64,000 nucleotides of DNA from Ryuthela nishihirai (Eukaryota > Arthropoda > Arachnida > Araneae > Heptathelidae), in NCBI GenBank assembly GCA_038380435.1, contig JAWZYU010000025.1, positions 49,608,691 to 49,672,690 of the forward strand. Reading direction: 5' to 3'. Shown piece after piece: positions 21,471 through 32,410 of this stretch. Every line of letters starts with the position of its first letter. The first letter of the stretch is position 1. A program made the translations under genes and the position numbers. Under the pieces are notes generated by a model, which searched no databases, was not told where the DNA came from, and saw nothing but the letters and a program-made list of their open reading frames with translations.

Positions 21471-22474
21471 TATTTACAGTTGGATTGTGGGAGATGTTTC
21501 AGAAACATAGATTAAATCTATGTAAACATTTTTAAGCAGTATTCTTTTAGAAGTTATAGCAATGAAAACTAGAATATTTAATGCCAACTTCTTTCTTTAT
21601 AACATTCCTCCAAAAAATATAGAAATAAGTAAGTTTTTATATAAATAAAATTATTTATTTTATTTATATAAAAACTTACAGGAATGAAAGTTCTAAAGTA
21701 AAAGATGTAATGAGCAATAATTTACGTTTTAAGTAGGCTGGGTAAAAAAAAAAAGTGTTGAATGAATAAATAAGGGAACTTCCTATTAAATGTTGTTGTT
21801 TCAGCAAGTTTGCAACGTAAAATAAATATGATTAAAAGCAGCATTTAGATAGATTAAACTTAGATACCTGAACTTTTTCTATTGACATTAACAGTGCTAT
21901 CTTTCCTATGACCTTTTGGTGATATTTTCAGAGAGTATGCATACCACTTTTCTTCCAGGAAGTGACGCATTAGAACACGTTCACCAGAATCGACAGCTCT
22001 TCCGGGAAGACGTACGCAGAGGATTGAGAGGAAAAAGGTTTGGATACGATGTGATGAGTTCTAGGATATACAATTTTTTTTCCTCATATTTTTTATAATT
22101 GTTTCAGAATTTAGAGTTCTTTGAATTTTATTTTCCATTGACATTGATTGGAACTATCGAAATGCTTTGATAATATGTTTATTTAAATTTCAGTTATTGC
22201 ACTTTCTTTCAACCTTTCAACTTAGTGATCGCTTTAGTGTGCCAGTCTTGTAACTTAATGTTTCCCGGTTCGAGTCTCCATTGTGATTGTCAGAATTTTC
22301 TTTGATCACAAGATTCTAAAAGATCTCCTTCTCTACTAAGCCCAGTGTACAAATAAACATAAATGAGTTTGAAACGGCTGCTATATGTCAGATGGATTAT
22401 TAACCGTGACTCAGTATCAAGGAGAGTCCATATCCCATGGAAACATAATTCAGCACTGCTTTAATTTTTTGAAC
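21471..22474. other. AT-rich stretch, no gene recognised
   Basis: Includes a perfect hairpin at 21629-21679 and a weak tRNA-like segment near 22240-22285 (cttgtaacttaatg followed by ggttcgagtctcc), perhaps an old SINE head. Confidence 0.35.
21629..21679. repeat. Perfect 22-bp hairpin with 7-base loop
   Basis: Arm 21629-21650 (gtaagtttttat then ataaataaaa) pairs perfectly with 21658-21679. It is almost entirely A/T; it may be a MITE core or a replication-slippage product. Confidence 0.7.
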
Positions 22475-22475
22475 A

Positions 22476-22630
22476 GGTTCGAGCCCCGGGTAAGGCATGG
22501 ATGTTCGTGTTGTTTTTCTGCTGAGGTCCTGCCATCCTCTCAGATCTTCTACTGTGGCATATAAACTAACAGGCTCCTGTAAGACCTCTGTGGCAAGCAG
22601 CTGCTTGAGGGGGTATTTATTTATTTTTTA
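22476..22630 (+). mobile_element. 5'-truncated SINE-B
   Basis: Starts exactly at the B box (ggttcgagccccggg) and runs to the gggggtatttatttat tail. The A box is missing. Confidence 0.9.
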
Positions 22631-22745
22631 ATATATAGTCTTTTAGTCAGACTGTACAATGTCGTCGCATTAAGATTTTCTGCATATATTACCCACCTCT
22701 CCTTTAATAAAATAGGAGATTGGGACATCAAGTCCTGACCTCTTG

Positions 22746-23095
22746 GGGGCGGGGGTGGCTCAGTTAGTTCCCAGGTTCGAGTCCCAGCTGGGTCAGCGTT
22801 GAGATTTATCTCCGCAAAATTCCCCGCCCTGCCCACGGTCAGTAGGGGACATCGATGGACTTGGAAAGGCCGCCGTCCGTAGGATGAGAAGTTAAGCCGT
22901 GGCACCGTGTGCGGGAGAGCCATACACTGTGCACGTTAAAGAACACGCTGGATGACCTACCATCTGTCTCCCAACAGCTGTTCCAGTGGGTCCCCTCCCC
23001 AACAATCTCTGAGCCTTCGGGGTCCATGTGACCTGGCCATTTAGCCCATGGTGTGCAAAAAAGTGCCGCTCAGAGGTAAAACAACCCAACCGAAC
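22746..23095 (+). mobile_element. SINE-A with internal deletion of the promoter head
   Basis: TSD cctgacctcttg at 22734-22745 and 23096-23107. About 26 bp between ggctcag and gttcccagg are missing, removing half of the A box and the whole anticodon arm, yet the rest is close to consensus. Confidence 0.93.
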
Positions 23096-23109
23096 CCTGA
23101 CCTCTTGTT

Positions 23110-23193
23110 GCAGGAGAATCACACCCTGTGCAACGTAAAAAGCGTACTGGATGTATTTGATCGAAGGCTTCCATCTATTCCCCAACAGCTATC
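23110..23193 (+). mobile_element. Old SINE-A body fragment
   Basis: Diverged match to the segment from gggagagccat to cccaacagctg, directly after the TSD of the preceding copy. Confidence 0.55.
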
Positions 23194-23256
23194 CTATATC
23201 TTCCTACTCAGCTATGAGACTTGGAGTTGTTGTGAACTAGCATTCAGTCTATTGCG

Positions 23257-24033
23257 CGGGTTCGATCTCGATGATGATCGGAGATCATCATCGAGATTTA
23301 TCCCCGCTAAACCCCATCTTGTCCTCAGTCAGTAGGGTGACACAATGGGCTTGGAATGGCCGTCAGATGGGATGTAAAATCGTCGGATGGGATGGAATTA
23401 CATCCCATCCGTCGGATGGGATGTAAAACCGTGCACCGTGTGCGGGAAAGCCATACCTATCTTCTGGAAAACTCCTAAAGAAACACACTGGATGGCCTTG
23501 ATGGAAGGGGCGGGGGTGGCTCAGTCGGTAGCGCCCAGGCTCGTAATCTGTAGCTTCCAGGTTCGATTCCCAGCTGGGTCAGCGTTGAGATTTATCTCCG
23601 CAAAATTCCCCGCCCTGCCCACGGTCAGTAGGGGACACCGATGGGCTTGGAAAGGCCGCCGTCCGTCGGATGGGACGTTAAGCCGTGGCCCCGTGTGCGG
23701 GAGAGCCATACCTTGTGCACGTTAAAGAACACGCTGGATGGCCTTGACGGGAGACTACCATCTGTCTCCCAACAGCTGTTCTAGTGGGTCCCCTCCCCCA
23801 ACATTCTCTGAGCCTTCGGGGTCCATGTGACCTGGCCATTTACCCCATGGTGTGCAAAAAAGTGCCGCTCAGAAGTAAAACAACCCAACCCAAGCCTTGA
23901 TGGAAGGTTGCCATTTCTCTGCTAACAGCAGCCTAATAGTCTCCCAATCGTTTCTGAGTCCTCGGTGTCTTTGTGACCTGGCTATTTAGTCCATTGTGAG
24001 CGCAAAAGTGCCACTTAGAGGTAAAACAACGTA
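23257..24033 (+). mobile_element. Old SINE-A split by a young SINE-A
   Basis: The left half (23257-23508) and right half (23908-24033) of one diverged SINE-A join up when the young copy is removed. The left half also has an internal duplication of a cgtcggatgggatg segment near 23365-23430 and a small atgatgatc repeat near 23270-23300. Confidence 0.85.
23509..23894 (+). mobile_element. Young SINE-A nested in an older SINE-A
   Basis: TSD ccttgatggaagg at 23496-23508 and 23895-23907 is itself part of the older SINE (the ggccttgacgggagg site). Near-consensus throughout; one base-pair step is lost in the D-arm region (gtagcgcccagg). Confidence 0.96.
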
Positions 24034-24850
24034 AAACTGTAACCATAGTTTTCAAGCACCATTCGAATAGTTATTAGTTTAGCGCTCATACGCAGAAAAA
24101 TCAGATCCAACGATCAGCATTAGCTAGCACTGTTGCTTGCTCAATAAATTGCCTCTGCAGCCACGAAGCAATTACCTTGTTCTTCTAATCTGCTTTCGTC
24201 CTTTCCTGGCAGAGCTCCGATCATGCTATGAACACGTGACCGACACCTCCAGAGAGGCGAGAGGAAACGGAAATTGCAATGCAATGGACACCAATGACTA
24301 ATGAATGGGTGACTCAACTGTTAGCAGTCCGAGGCATGCATAAAGTTATGAGAGTAAAAGCTGAAATATTTTTGTAGCCTAATAGCAACAGCAGCAGGGG
24401 GATCTTATCGTTCTCTACACTCAGTTGGATGCAACATTCTTGGGATGAGATTCCTGCTTCTAATGTAGGCGCTATCTTCTAATTGGATGTTATAATTCTA
24501 ACGTAGCGACGACCGTTTCAATGTGCAATAAAGAAAATCAATATTGGTCATTCAATATCATTACATTCAGCCAGAACAAATCAATTCGAAGAATGAAAGA
24601 CAAACACATACAGAAGTTTATTTAAGGGAAATACTGAAATGTTGCAAAAGAAATATTAGCGTCGGTAATATTTTGAACACCTTTGGTTCGAATATATCCA
24701 TTGTTATAAAGTATCCACCTGTTCAATGTGAGTTGAAGCTATAGGAAGAGTTACAACGCTTTGGTTACAAACATCATGATTTTAATTCAAGAAATATTTG
24801 TGCTGAAAAAATGAGTTTCACTCTGAGTGGGACTCGAGAACACGTCTCCC
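24034..24850. other. Single-copy stretch, no gene recognised
   Basis: No repeat or coding signature is seen, apart from a 66-codon ORF at 24544-24744 without a recognisable domain. Confidence 0.35.
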
Positions 24851-24862
24851 AGATATTTGACA

Positions 24863-25994
24863 GTGTGAAACAACTTCTCGAAAACGAAAAAAAAAACAAC
24901 TACATCTCCCAGATATATGCCAGGTGTGAAAGAACTTCTCGAAAACGAACACGAAACTACATCTCTCAGATATATGCCAGGTCAGGTGTGAAACAAATTC
25001 TCGAAAACGAACACGAAACTACATCTCCCAGATATATGCCAGGTGTGAAACAAATTCTCGAAAACGAACACGAAACTACATCTCTCAGATATATGCTAGG
25101 TCAGGTGTGAAACAATTTCTCAAAAACGAACACGAAACTACATCTCCCAGATATATGCCAGGTGTGAAACAAATTCTCGAAAACGAACACGAAACTACAT
25201 CTCCCAGATATATGCCAGGTGTGAAACAATTTCTCAAAAACGAACACGAAACTACATCTCTCAAATATATGCCAGGTGTGAAACAAATTCTCGAAAACGA
25301 ACACGAAACTACATCTCCCAGATATATGCCAGGTGTGAAACAATTTCTCAAAAACGAACACGAAACTACATCTCTCAAATATATGCCAGGTGTGAAACAA
25401 ATTCTCGAAAACGAACACGAAACTACATCTCCCAGATATATGCCAGGTGTGAAACAAATTCTCAAAAACGAACACGAAACTACATCTCCCAGATATATGC
25501 CAGGTGTGAAACAATTTCTCAAAAACGAACACGAAACTACATCTCTCAAATATATGCCAGGTGTGAAACAAATTCTCGAAAACGAACACGAAACTACATC
25601 TCCCAGATATATGCCAGGTGTGAAACAATTTCTCAAAAACGAACACGAAACTACATCTCTCAAATATATGCCAGGTGTGAAACAATTTCTCAAAAACGAA
25701 CATGAAACTACATCTCCCAAATATATGCCAAGTGTGAAACAAATTCTCGAAAACGAACACGAAACTACATCTCCCAGATATATGCCAGGTGTGAAACAAT
25801 TTCTCAAAAACGAACACGAAACTACATCTCTCAAATATATGCCAGGTGTGAAACAAATTCTCGAAAACGAACACGAAACTACATCTCCCAGATATATGCC
25901 AGGTGTGAAACAAATTCTCAAAAACGAACACTAAACTACATCTCCCAGATATATGCCAGGTGTGAAACAACTTCTCAAAAACGAACACGAAACA
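24863..25994. repeat. 57-bp minisatellite with dimeric higher-order pattern
   Basis: About 20 head-to-tail units of 57 bp (19 codons). Two unit types alternate for much of the array. Type A has caaattctcgaaaac with tctcccagatat; type B has caatttctcaaaaac with tctctcaaatat. This gives a 114-bp dimer. Because 57 is a multiple of three, the array stays open on both strands: a 275-codon plus ORF at 25107-25934 and minus ORFs of 278 (25085-25921) and 295 codons (25101-25988). A 5-base insertion (aggtc) recurs at 24979 and 25099. A and B differ only at codons Ile/Phe, Glu/Lys, Pro/Leu and Arg/Lys in the plus frame, with no silent change, which argues against protein selection. Confidence 0.95.
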
Positions 25995-26479
25995 ACTGCT
26001 AACTACTGAAACTACCTGCCCACAGAAAATGAAAAAAATATTATTGCATGAAAATTAAAAAAATAAAATAAAATAAAAACGAGTAAAAAAAATGCAAAAT
26101 GAATTACATGATTGAAAACATTTGAAATTATGCTGTTATATTTTTTCAGCAACTTTCCAAAACAGTTGAGACACGGCAGGGTGACGTGGAATTTATGGGG
26201 TAAACGGTGGAACATGTCTAGACACGAATATCTGATGGCGTCAATCTGCAACAAGATGGACAATTGTATCTACACTTTCAGCTGTTTGCAAAATGGCTGC
26301 TCAATCATAATGGAGATTTTGAATTGGAGATTTTGAAGATTGGATAATGGATAATCATAAGGAGACTTTTGAAAAGGGGATGAGGAGTTTCCAAAACATG
26401 TTATAACAGGATATGTCAAAGCGGAAATAGAAGGCAGTGTGATCGGTTGGTTGGTGACGTAATCCTAGATGGTGATCCA
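25995..26479. other. No gene recognised
   Basis: A-rich after the minisatellite, then mixed sequence. ORFs at 26012-26263 and 26112-26336 show no domain. A small tandem (ggagattttgaattggagattttgaag) lies near 26310. Confidence 0.35.
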
Positions 26480-26670
26480 CGCTTGGCTACTGATCTAAGG
26501 GACCTGGGTTCGAGCCCCGGATTTAGGCATGGATGTGTGTGTCGTTTTTCTGCTGAGGTCCTGCCATCCTCTCAGATCTCCTACTGTGGCATATAAACTG
26601 ACAGGCTCCTGTCAGACCTCTGTGGCAAGCAGCTGCTTCAGGGGGTATTTATTTTTTTATTATTTTTTAT
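26480..26670 (+). mobile_element. SINE-B lacking its first bases
   Basis: Starts within the head (cgcttggctactgatc), keeps the B box, ends in a T-rich tail. Confidence 0.9.
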
Positions 26671-27767
26671 TAGTACTTTTACTACTAATATTTATATTAA
26701 AGTAATCCTTTGTCTCTGAGAACAGAGCTTTCGTTAGTGGTGAAAATCTGAACACAGATATACGTATAGATAATTATAGACATATAGTTAGTACTCAAAG
26801 CGGGAATTTTGGATTCAGTAAAATAAAAATAAAATACTTAGGCAAGTTTGAAAAAAAGTCAAACACTCGAGATCAGTTTGTTATGCGCCAGTAGATATGG
26901 AAGGTTTCCCTTGAAGGTTTACCATGCAGTTCGTCCTTGCTATAAAACGAAAAATCATGTGTATGAGATTAGCTGGTGGTCGCATGTCGCCATGGTGACC
27001 GGATGAAAGAATCCGTCGTCTAGTGGATGTTGAAGATAAATTGCCTTTTGCAAGAACTGAATGCAATCCGCCAACGATTGGAAAGAGTCAGCATCTGTTA
27101 GCGTTTATGCGATCAGCATATCTGGACAACGAGGGCTCCTTGCCCAGCAGGTGAGGGATTGTGTAGAGAGTAAGATAAGGAGCAAGGGACAGAGGCCAAG
27201 TTTTGCTGATGGTGAACTTCGGTCCACACTCACCTTATCATTCTTTAATGCTAAGAGTCTGAGTAGAGACAGCTGATTTGAACGCCGAAAGGAAAATGTT
27301 GATTTTTCATTCACATCAAATTTTAGACATTCCTAGGGAGAGAATTATAAGCCCAGGGGAAGAATAATAAGGCTCTTTTACTGACTGAAGAAAAATGTCT
27401 CTGACGTAACTAAGCATTTTCAGGTAATATTTTTAATTTTATTTTGGAATAACTCTCTAACGGTTAGGTGATCTTTTTTTTTTAATTTTTATGGATAGAT
27501 TGTTTTGATGCAAATTCGCCTTAGTTCGAAATTTACACTAGGCAACAATTTCTTTTTCCTTTTTTTTTTCCGAAGGAAAGAGGATATTTTATTTGCATTT
27601 TTCTTTTACATTGATTTAGGAAATATTCTCGGTTTTCTTTAATACCCACATTTTTGGGGATTTAAGTGAAACAGGAATAACATTTTAGGAAAAAAAAAAA
27701 CACATAAGTAACCGCTTGGAAAATAAAGCAAAAATATTATATAAAAGAAAAAAATTAAAAAAATTTT
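26671..27767. other. Single-copy stretch, no gene recognised
   Basis: No element of the window is found. ORFs at 26881-27066, 27061-27276 and 27105-27314 overlap on opposite strands and show no domain. Confidence 0.35.
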
Positions 27768-27828
27768 TTACAAGCAGATGCTTGACAGGAGTTTATCATT
27801 CTCCGAGTGGTTAGCGTGCTTGGCTACG
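27768..27828. mobile_element. Scrambled SINE-B fragments
   Basis: A minus-strand tail piece (caagcagatgcttgacaggag) is followed by a plus-strand head piece (ccgagtggttagcgtgcttg) with no body between. Confidence 0.6.
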
Positions 27829-27909
27829 AATGGCTAGTTTAAGTTCTAGTTCCCTAGGAGTAGATGAAATCACTACGAAAATGCTTAGAGATGGGAATGT
27901 TCGGTTACT

Positions 27910-29668
27910 ATGTGGATGACTGAAATTTTGAATATCTTTTATGATAAAGGCATGGTTCCTAAGGATTTTACCAGAGCTATTGTTATCCCTATTTTCAAAA
28001 AAGGTGATCGCAGTTCTTGTGATAACTATAGGGGTATCAGCCTACTCTCTATTCCAGGGAAAGTTCTTTGCATGATTGTGCTTAATAGAATTAAGAATCT
28101 GGTTGACAGTCAATTGCGTGATGAGCAATGTGGATCCAGAAGTGGTAGGGGATGTGTAGATCACATATTTTCACTTAGGCAGATTCTTGAGAAATGTTTA
28201 GAGTTTCAGAAACCTTTGGTTACTAGTTTTTTTTTATTTTAAAAAGTCTTTTGACTATTTTGATCGTCATAATTTTTGGTTGATTGTGCGATCGTATGGC
28301 ATAGCAGACAAGTTAGTAAACATAATGAAAACTCTCTATAGTAACACTGAGTCGTCTGTGAGAGTTAGTAAGGCTTGTAGCAATTGGTTTAGCATTGCTT
28401 CTGGTGTTCGACAAGGGTGCATTTTGTCTCCTTTTCTCTTTAGTTTGCTTATTGATTATGTTATGCGAAATTCACTTCAAGGGAAAGATTTTGGCCTTAA
28501 ATGGGTTGGAGATACGAAAATTTCTGATTTAGATTTTGCTGATGATTTAGCCCTTTTGGCAAATTATGTTGATGAGACTGATGGTAGCAGAGTAAGTTTG
28601 GTATAAACAGGGAGAAAACTAAAGTGATGAAAATTGGTCGGCAGGCTGTGGTTCAGTTGATCTGAATAGTTGCAGTCTTGAGCAGGTGTCTCAGTTAAAT
28701 TATCTTGGGAGCTATGTAACAGAGTTGGGTTGTTTTACCTCTGAGCGGCACTTTTTTGCACACCATGGGCTAAATGGCCAGGCCACATGGACCCCGAAGG
28801 CTCAGAGAAGGTTGGGGGAGGGGACCCACTGGAACAGCTGTTGGGAGACGGATGGTAGCCTCCCGTCAAGGCCATCCAGCGTGTTCTTTAACGTGCACAG
28901 GGTATGGCTCTCCCACACACGGGGCCACGGCTTAACGTCCCATCCGACGGACGGCGGCCTTTTCAAGCCCATCGGTGTCCCCTACTGACCGTGGGCAGGG
29001 CGGGGAATTTTGCGGAGATAAATCTCAACGCTGACTCATCTGGGACTCGAACCTGGGAACTACAGATTACGAGCCTGGCGCGCTACCGACTGAGCCACCC
29101 CCGCCCCCTATGTAACAGATACTGGTGATGTGCGGCATGAGATTAACAGACGGATAATAAACGCTGCTGGGATTTTTAAGAATCTATGGAGGGTGTGGAG
29201 AAACAGGCCTGTAATCTAACGATTAAAATTCAACTGTATAATAGTTTGGTTCTGTCTAAATTTTGTTATGATAGTGAAACTTGAACCATCTGTAAACAAG
29301 ATAATAGGAAACTTGGTGCTTTTGATTCTAGATGCCTACGCAGTATCTTGGGTATTATGTGGTTAAACTTCGCAGGTAATTATGAATTTAGGCAAAGGAC
29401 TCAGCAACCGCCTTTTTGCAGCATATTGTGCAGAGATAGATTCCGTTGGTTTGGCCATGCTGCCTGTATGCATAACTATAGATTAGAGAATAGGGTTATG
29501 AACATTGTGTCTAAAAGTCTCAGAAAGAGGAGACCTACGATGTGGTGGGCAGACAATGTCGAACAAGACCTTGCCATAATTGGTGTACAGTGGCGTGAGG
29601 CAGTAGATGTAGCTCAGGACAGATATGTTTGGAGAACTAAACTTCACAATCTGGTTCGATCTCCGTAG
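27910..29668 (+). pseudogene. Reverse transcriptase of LINE copy 2, broken
   Basis: RT of a non-LTR element. FKKGDRSSCDNYRGISLLS (28000), a second frame from 28280 with GVRQGCILSPFLFSLLIDYV, and the catalytic motif as FADDLALL (about 28540) are all present, so the RT palm is better kept here than in copy 1. A frameshift after SFF (about 28230) damages the KAFD motif region, and the ORF ends soon after FADD. After the inserted SINE-A, the C-terminal block (RFRWFGHAACMHNYRLENR, 29443) and the WREAVDVAQDRYVWRTKLH end follow at 29348-29668. No endonuclease domain remains. Confidence 0.87.
28723..29107 (-). mobile_element. SINE-A inserted in LINE copy 2
   Basis: TSD ctatgtaacag at 28712-28722 and 29108-29118. 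The LINE sequence (gagctatgtaacagatactg) is restored if the SINE is ignored. Confidence 0.96.
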
Positions 29669-29804
29669 CCCATGGCTGCTTGAGGATGATAATGATTTCC
29701 GTTTATAATTATTAGATGCATTTCTAATCAATATCGGATTTCAGTCTCCTGGCATATGCGGGCTGGAACATACCCAGAAAGGAAGTGGGGGGGGGGGACC
29801 TTAT

Positions 29805-30230
29805 ACGTGTTTTATATGTCATCTTATATGAACTCTAAAACTTGTCTGTATGCTTTGAAATCCAAAACAGTTGTATTTGCCTAATATTACTGTCGCATAC
29901 TTTATGTCCGACATTGAAAATGAGAACACCATAAAATGAAAAAGAGAATGAAAAAGAAAAAGAGAACACCATAAAATCTCATTCCATATAGATTATCATT
30001 TCAACCTTTATTGTTCTGTGGAATATTTTAGTTTTAGAAATTTGAGAAACCTTATTCAAGTCTTTTTTGCAGAACGCCCCCTCCCCCTCCGTAACTAACA
30101 ATTCTCGGAGCCTCCTCACCCCGGAACTGAATTCTTGGACTTCCCGAAACAAAAGTCTTGAACACACTCTATTAAACAAAATTCTCGGACCCCCCCCCCC
30201 CCCTCGAAACTATATCCTCTGTACTTGCCT
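29805..30230 (+). repeat. Dispersed repeat F, copy 2
   Basis: Longest copy in the window: cttgtctgtatgctttgaaatccaaaacag, then tatgtccgacat, tcattccatatagatta and ggaatattttag blocks, ending in C-rich runs near 30190. An internal gaacaccataaaat repeat occurs at 29924-29980. No coding potential. Confidence 0.65.
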
Positions 30231-30994
30231 GCATTCGGGTTAAATTTTGTTTATAATTTGCTCAACTAGTCGAAATTTCTTGGTGGAACTTCTCTCCAAG
30301 ATCATGATTAACATCTCCAAGGAAGGTTTGGAAGAAATCTGGATTTAAAAAAAAAAAGTGCATTTCAATGACAATGCGGATTATCAACCCACTGGAAGTT
30401 TTTTGGGTACGTCACCTCTGTTGAACTTCGATTATAATCACAAAACTTAACTCGAATTCAACTTGTTCGCGTTTTAATTGAAGCAGTTTATATCAGTTAT
30501 ATCTATGTACATTTATAATTAATAACATTGTAACCTATTAATGGCATTTAGTAAATTGCTTTTTATATAATCAAATAACTAAGAGATAATTTTTTTTACA
30601 AATGATTTATTAAAGTACATGTAGTATAATTTCCAGGACAACAATTTTAACTAAATTTTTTGTTCATTTTTTTTAAACTAGCTATTGTTTTAACTTTGCA
30701 ATCCTTTATTCAACTTTATTGTTTTATTATTTTTAGGAATAAGGAAAAAAAATTCTTTTTGGGGTTGGTCAGGTACTGAAGGAGTCATCATATGAAGAAT
30801 GACAATTTCTGAATCTCCTAAGAGTTTTAATAGCTCCCTCTAGCGGTGGAAATATTTGGAAAATAGACAAAGTTTAAACGAATATTGCAAACGATCTATT
30901 TACGTTAGAAATTTTTACCTTTTTATGGTTGAATAAAAACCGAGACTTAGAAAGATTTAAGTGATACCTTCAATATAGCTCCATTGACATTTCG
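30231..30994. other. AT-rich stretch, no gene recognised
   Basis: No ORF or known repeat. A segment near 30875-30910 (tttaaacgaatattgcaaacgatctattt) has a partial match near 38748-38785. Confidence 0.35.
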
Positions 30995-31355
30995 TGTAAT
31001 CTGCAGTTTCCAGGTTTTAGTCCCAGCTAGTCCAGCATTGAGATTTATCTCCGCAAAACTACTCGCCCTGCCCACAGTCAGTAAGAGACACTAATGGGCT
31101 TGGAAAGGCCGCCATCCATCGGATGGGACATTAAGCCGTGTCACCGTGTGTGGGAGAACCCATACCATGTGGTCGTTAAAGAACACTCTGAATGACCTTG
31201 ACTGGAGGCTACCATCTGTCTTCCAACAGCTGTTCCAGTGGGTCCCTCCCCCAACCTTCTCTCAGCCTTTGGGGTCCTTGTGACCTGGACATTTAGTCCG
31301 TTGTGTGCAAAAAAAAAAAAACGCCACTTAGAGGTAAAACAAACCCAACCCAACT
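30995..31355 (+). mobile_element. Degenerate SINE-A
   Basis: Begins in the anticodon arm (gtaatctgcagtttccagg), B box changed to ggttttagtcc, runs to the aaacccaacccaac tail. Confidence 0.85.
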
Positions 31356-31377
31356 AAATCTGGGGTATGTGCCTTAC

Positions 31378-31972
31378 TGGGTTGTTTTACCTCGGAGCGG
31401 CATTTATTTGCACACAAATGGACTAAATGGGTCACAATTGGTCACAGGGTCACTAATGTCTCAATGAAGATTTTGGAAGGGAGACTCATTGGAGAGATGT
31501 CAGGGGGCTTCGTCACTTCCATTTGTCTTGCACAGAGTACAGCTCTCCTGTCTACGAAACCACGGCCAACGGAGGGTATCTGTCGAAGCCATCAGTGTCC
31601 CTTTCTGACCTAAGGCAGCGTAGGAGTTAGCGGAGATAATTATCCAAACTGGCAGAGTCGAGACACAAACATGCAGGTCTCGAGTCTGAGGTACAGTCGC
31701 TCAAAAAAGTATCCGAACACAATGGTTGATTACAGAATTCAGAAAAAATATCTGGCAACGATTTTTTTAGAAATTAGCGATCTGGCAACCTTCGTGCCAC
31801 GTGGCACGAAGGTTGCCAGATCACAGACCCAATCCACGTGGCACGAAGGTTGCCAGATCACTAATTTCTAAAAAATTCGTTGCCAGATATTTTTTTTGAA
31901 TTCTGTAATCAACCATAGTGTTCGGATACTTTTTTGAGCGACTGACTATCCGCTGAGCCATTCGCCCCCCCC
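31378..31972 (-). mobile_element. Old SINE-A split by a palindromic MITE
   Basis: Tail and body at 31378-31692. The end of the tRNA-like head reappears at 31945-31972 (tatccgctgagccattcgccc). The MITE at 31694-31944 sits at a TA inside the head. Confidence 0.8.
31694..31944. mobile_element. Palindromic Tc1/mariner-type MITE, 251 bp
   Basis: The element is almost fully self-complementary, with ends cagtcgctcaaaaaagtat and partner next to TA. Its centre has a perfect palindrome (aaccttcgtg-ccacgtggc...) repeated once more in part. The same family is at 42584-42798. Confidence 0.9.
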
Positions 31973-32197
31973 CTTCCAATCTTCAAATGTCACTTATTGA
32001 GCACGAAACCACAAATTGAAACCGACTAGGTAACATAACTTAATAATTTACACATGACGAAAAAATTCTGGAGGTTCTTTTCTGAGTGTATCTTAAGAAA
32101 TACAGAGCAAGTATCAAACGTTAGAATAACTTGGATATTTCCCAATCCTTGTGTTGAAAAATAATTAAAGATGAAATTAATACGAATTATTTTCCTG

Positions 32198-32410
32198 TTC
32201 CCGTGGCCGAGTGGTTAGCGCGCTTGGCTACTGATCTACGGGACCTGGGTTCGAGCCCCGGATAAGGCATGGATGTTCGTGTCGTTTTTCTGCTGAGGTC
32301 CTGCCATCCTCACAGACTTTCTACTCTGGCATATAAACTGACAGGCTCCTGTCAGACCTCTGTGTCAAGCAGCTGCTTGAGGGGGGATTTATTTATTTTT
32401 TTATTTATTA
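32198..32410 (+). mobile_element. SINE-B, almost full length
   Basis: Head from cccgtggccgagtgg, B box, body, ggggggatttatttatt tail. Confidence 0.93.

Larger units (their letters stand above)
27836..29695 (+). mobile_element. RTE-like LINE, copy 2, 5'-truncated
   Basis: Starts in the middle of the reverse transcriptase region (tagatgaaatcactac) and runs to the ttgaggatgataatgat 3' end. A SINE-A (28723-29107) is inserted in it. Confidence 0.9.

Noticed and set aside
24863..25994. CRISPR-like array
   Set aside because: Units are contiguous 57-bp tandem repeats without unique spacers, in a eukaryotic context.
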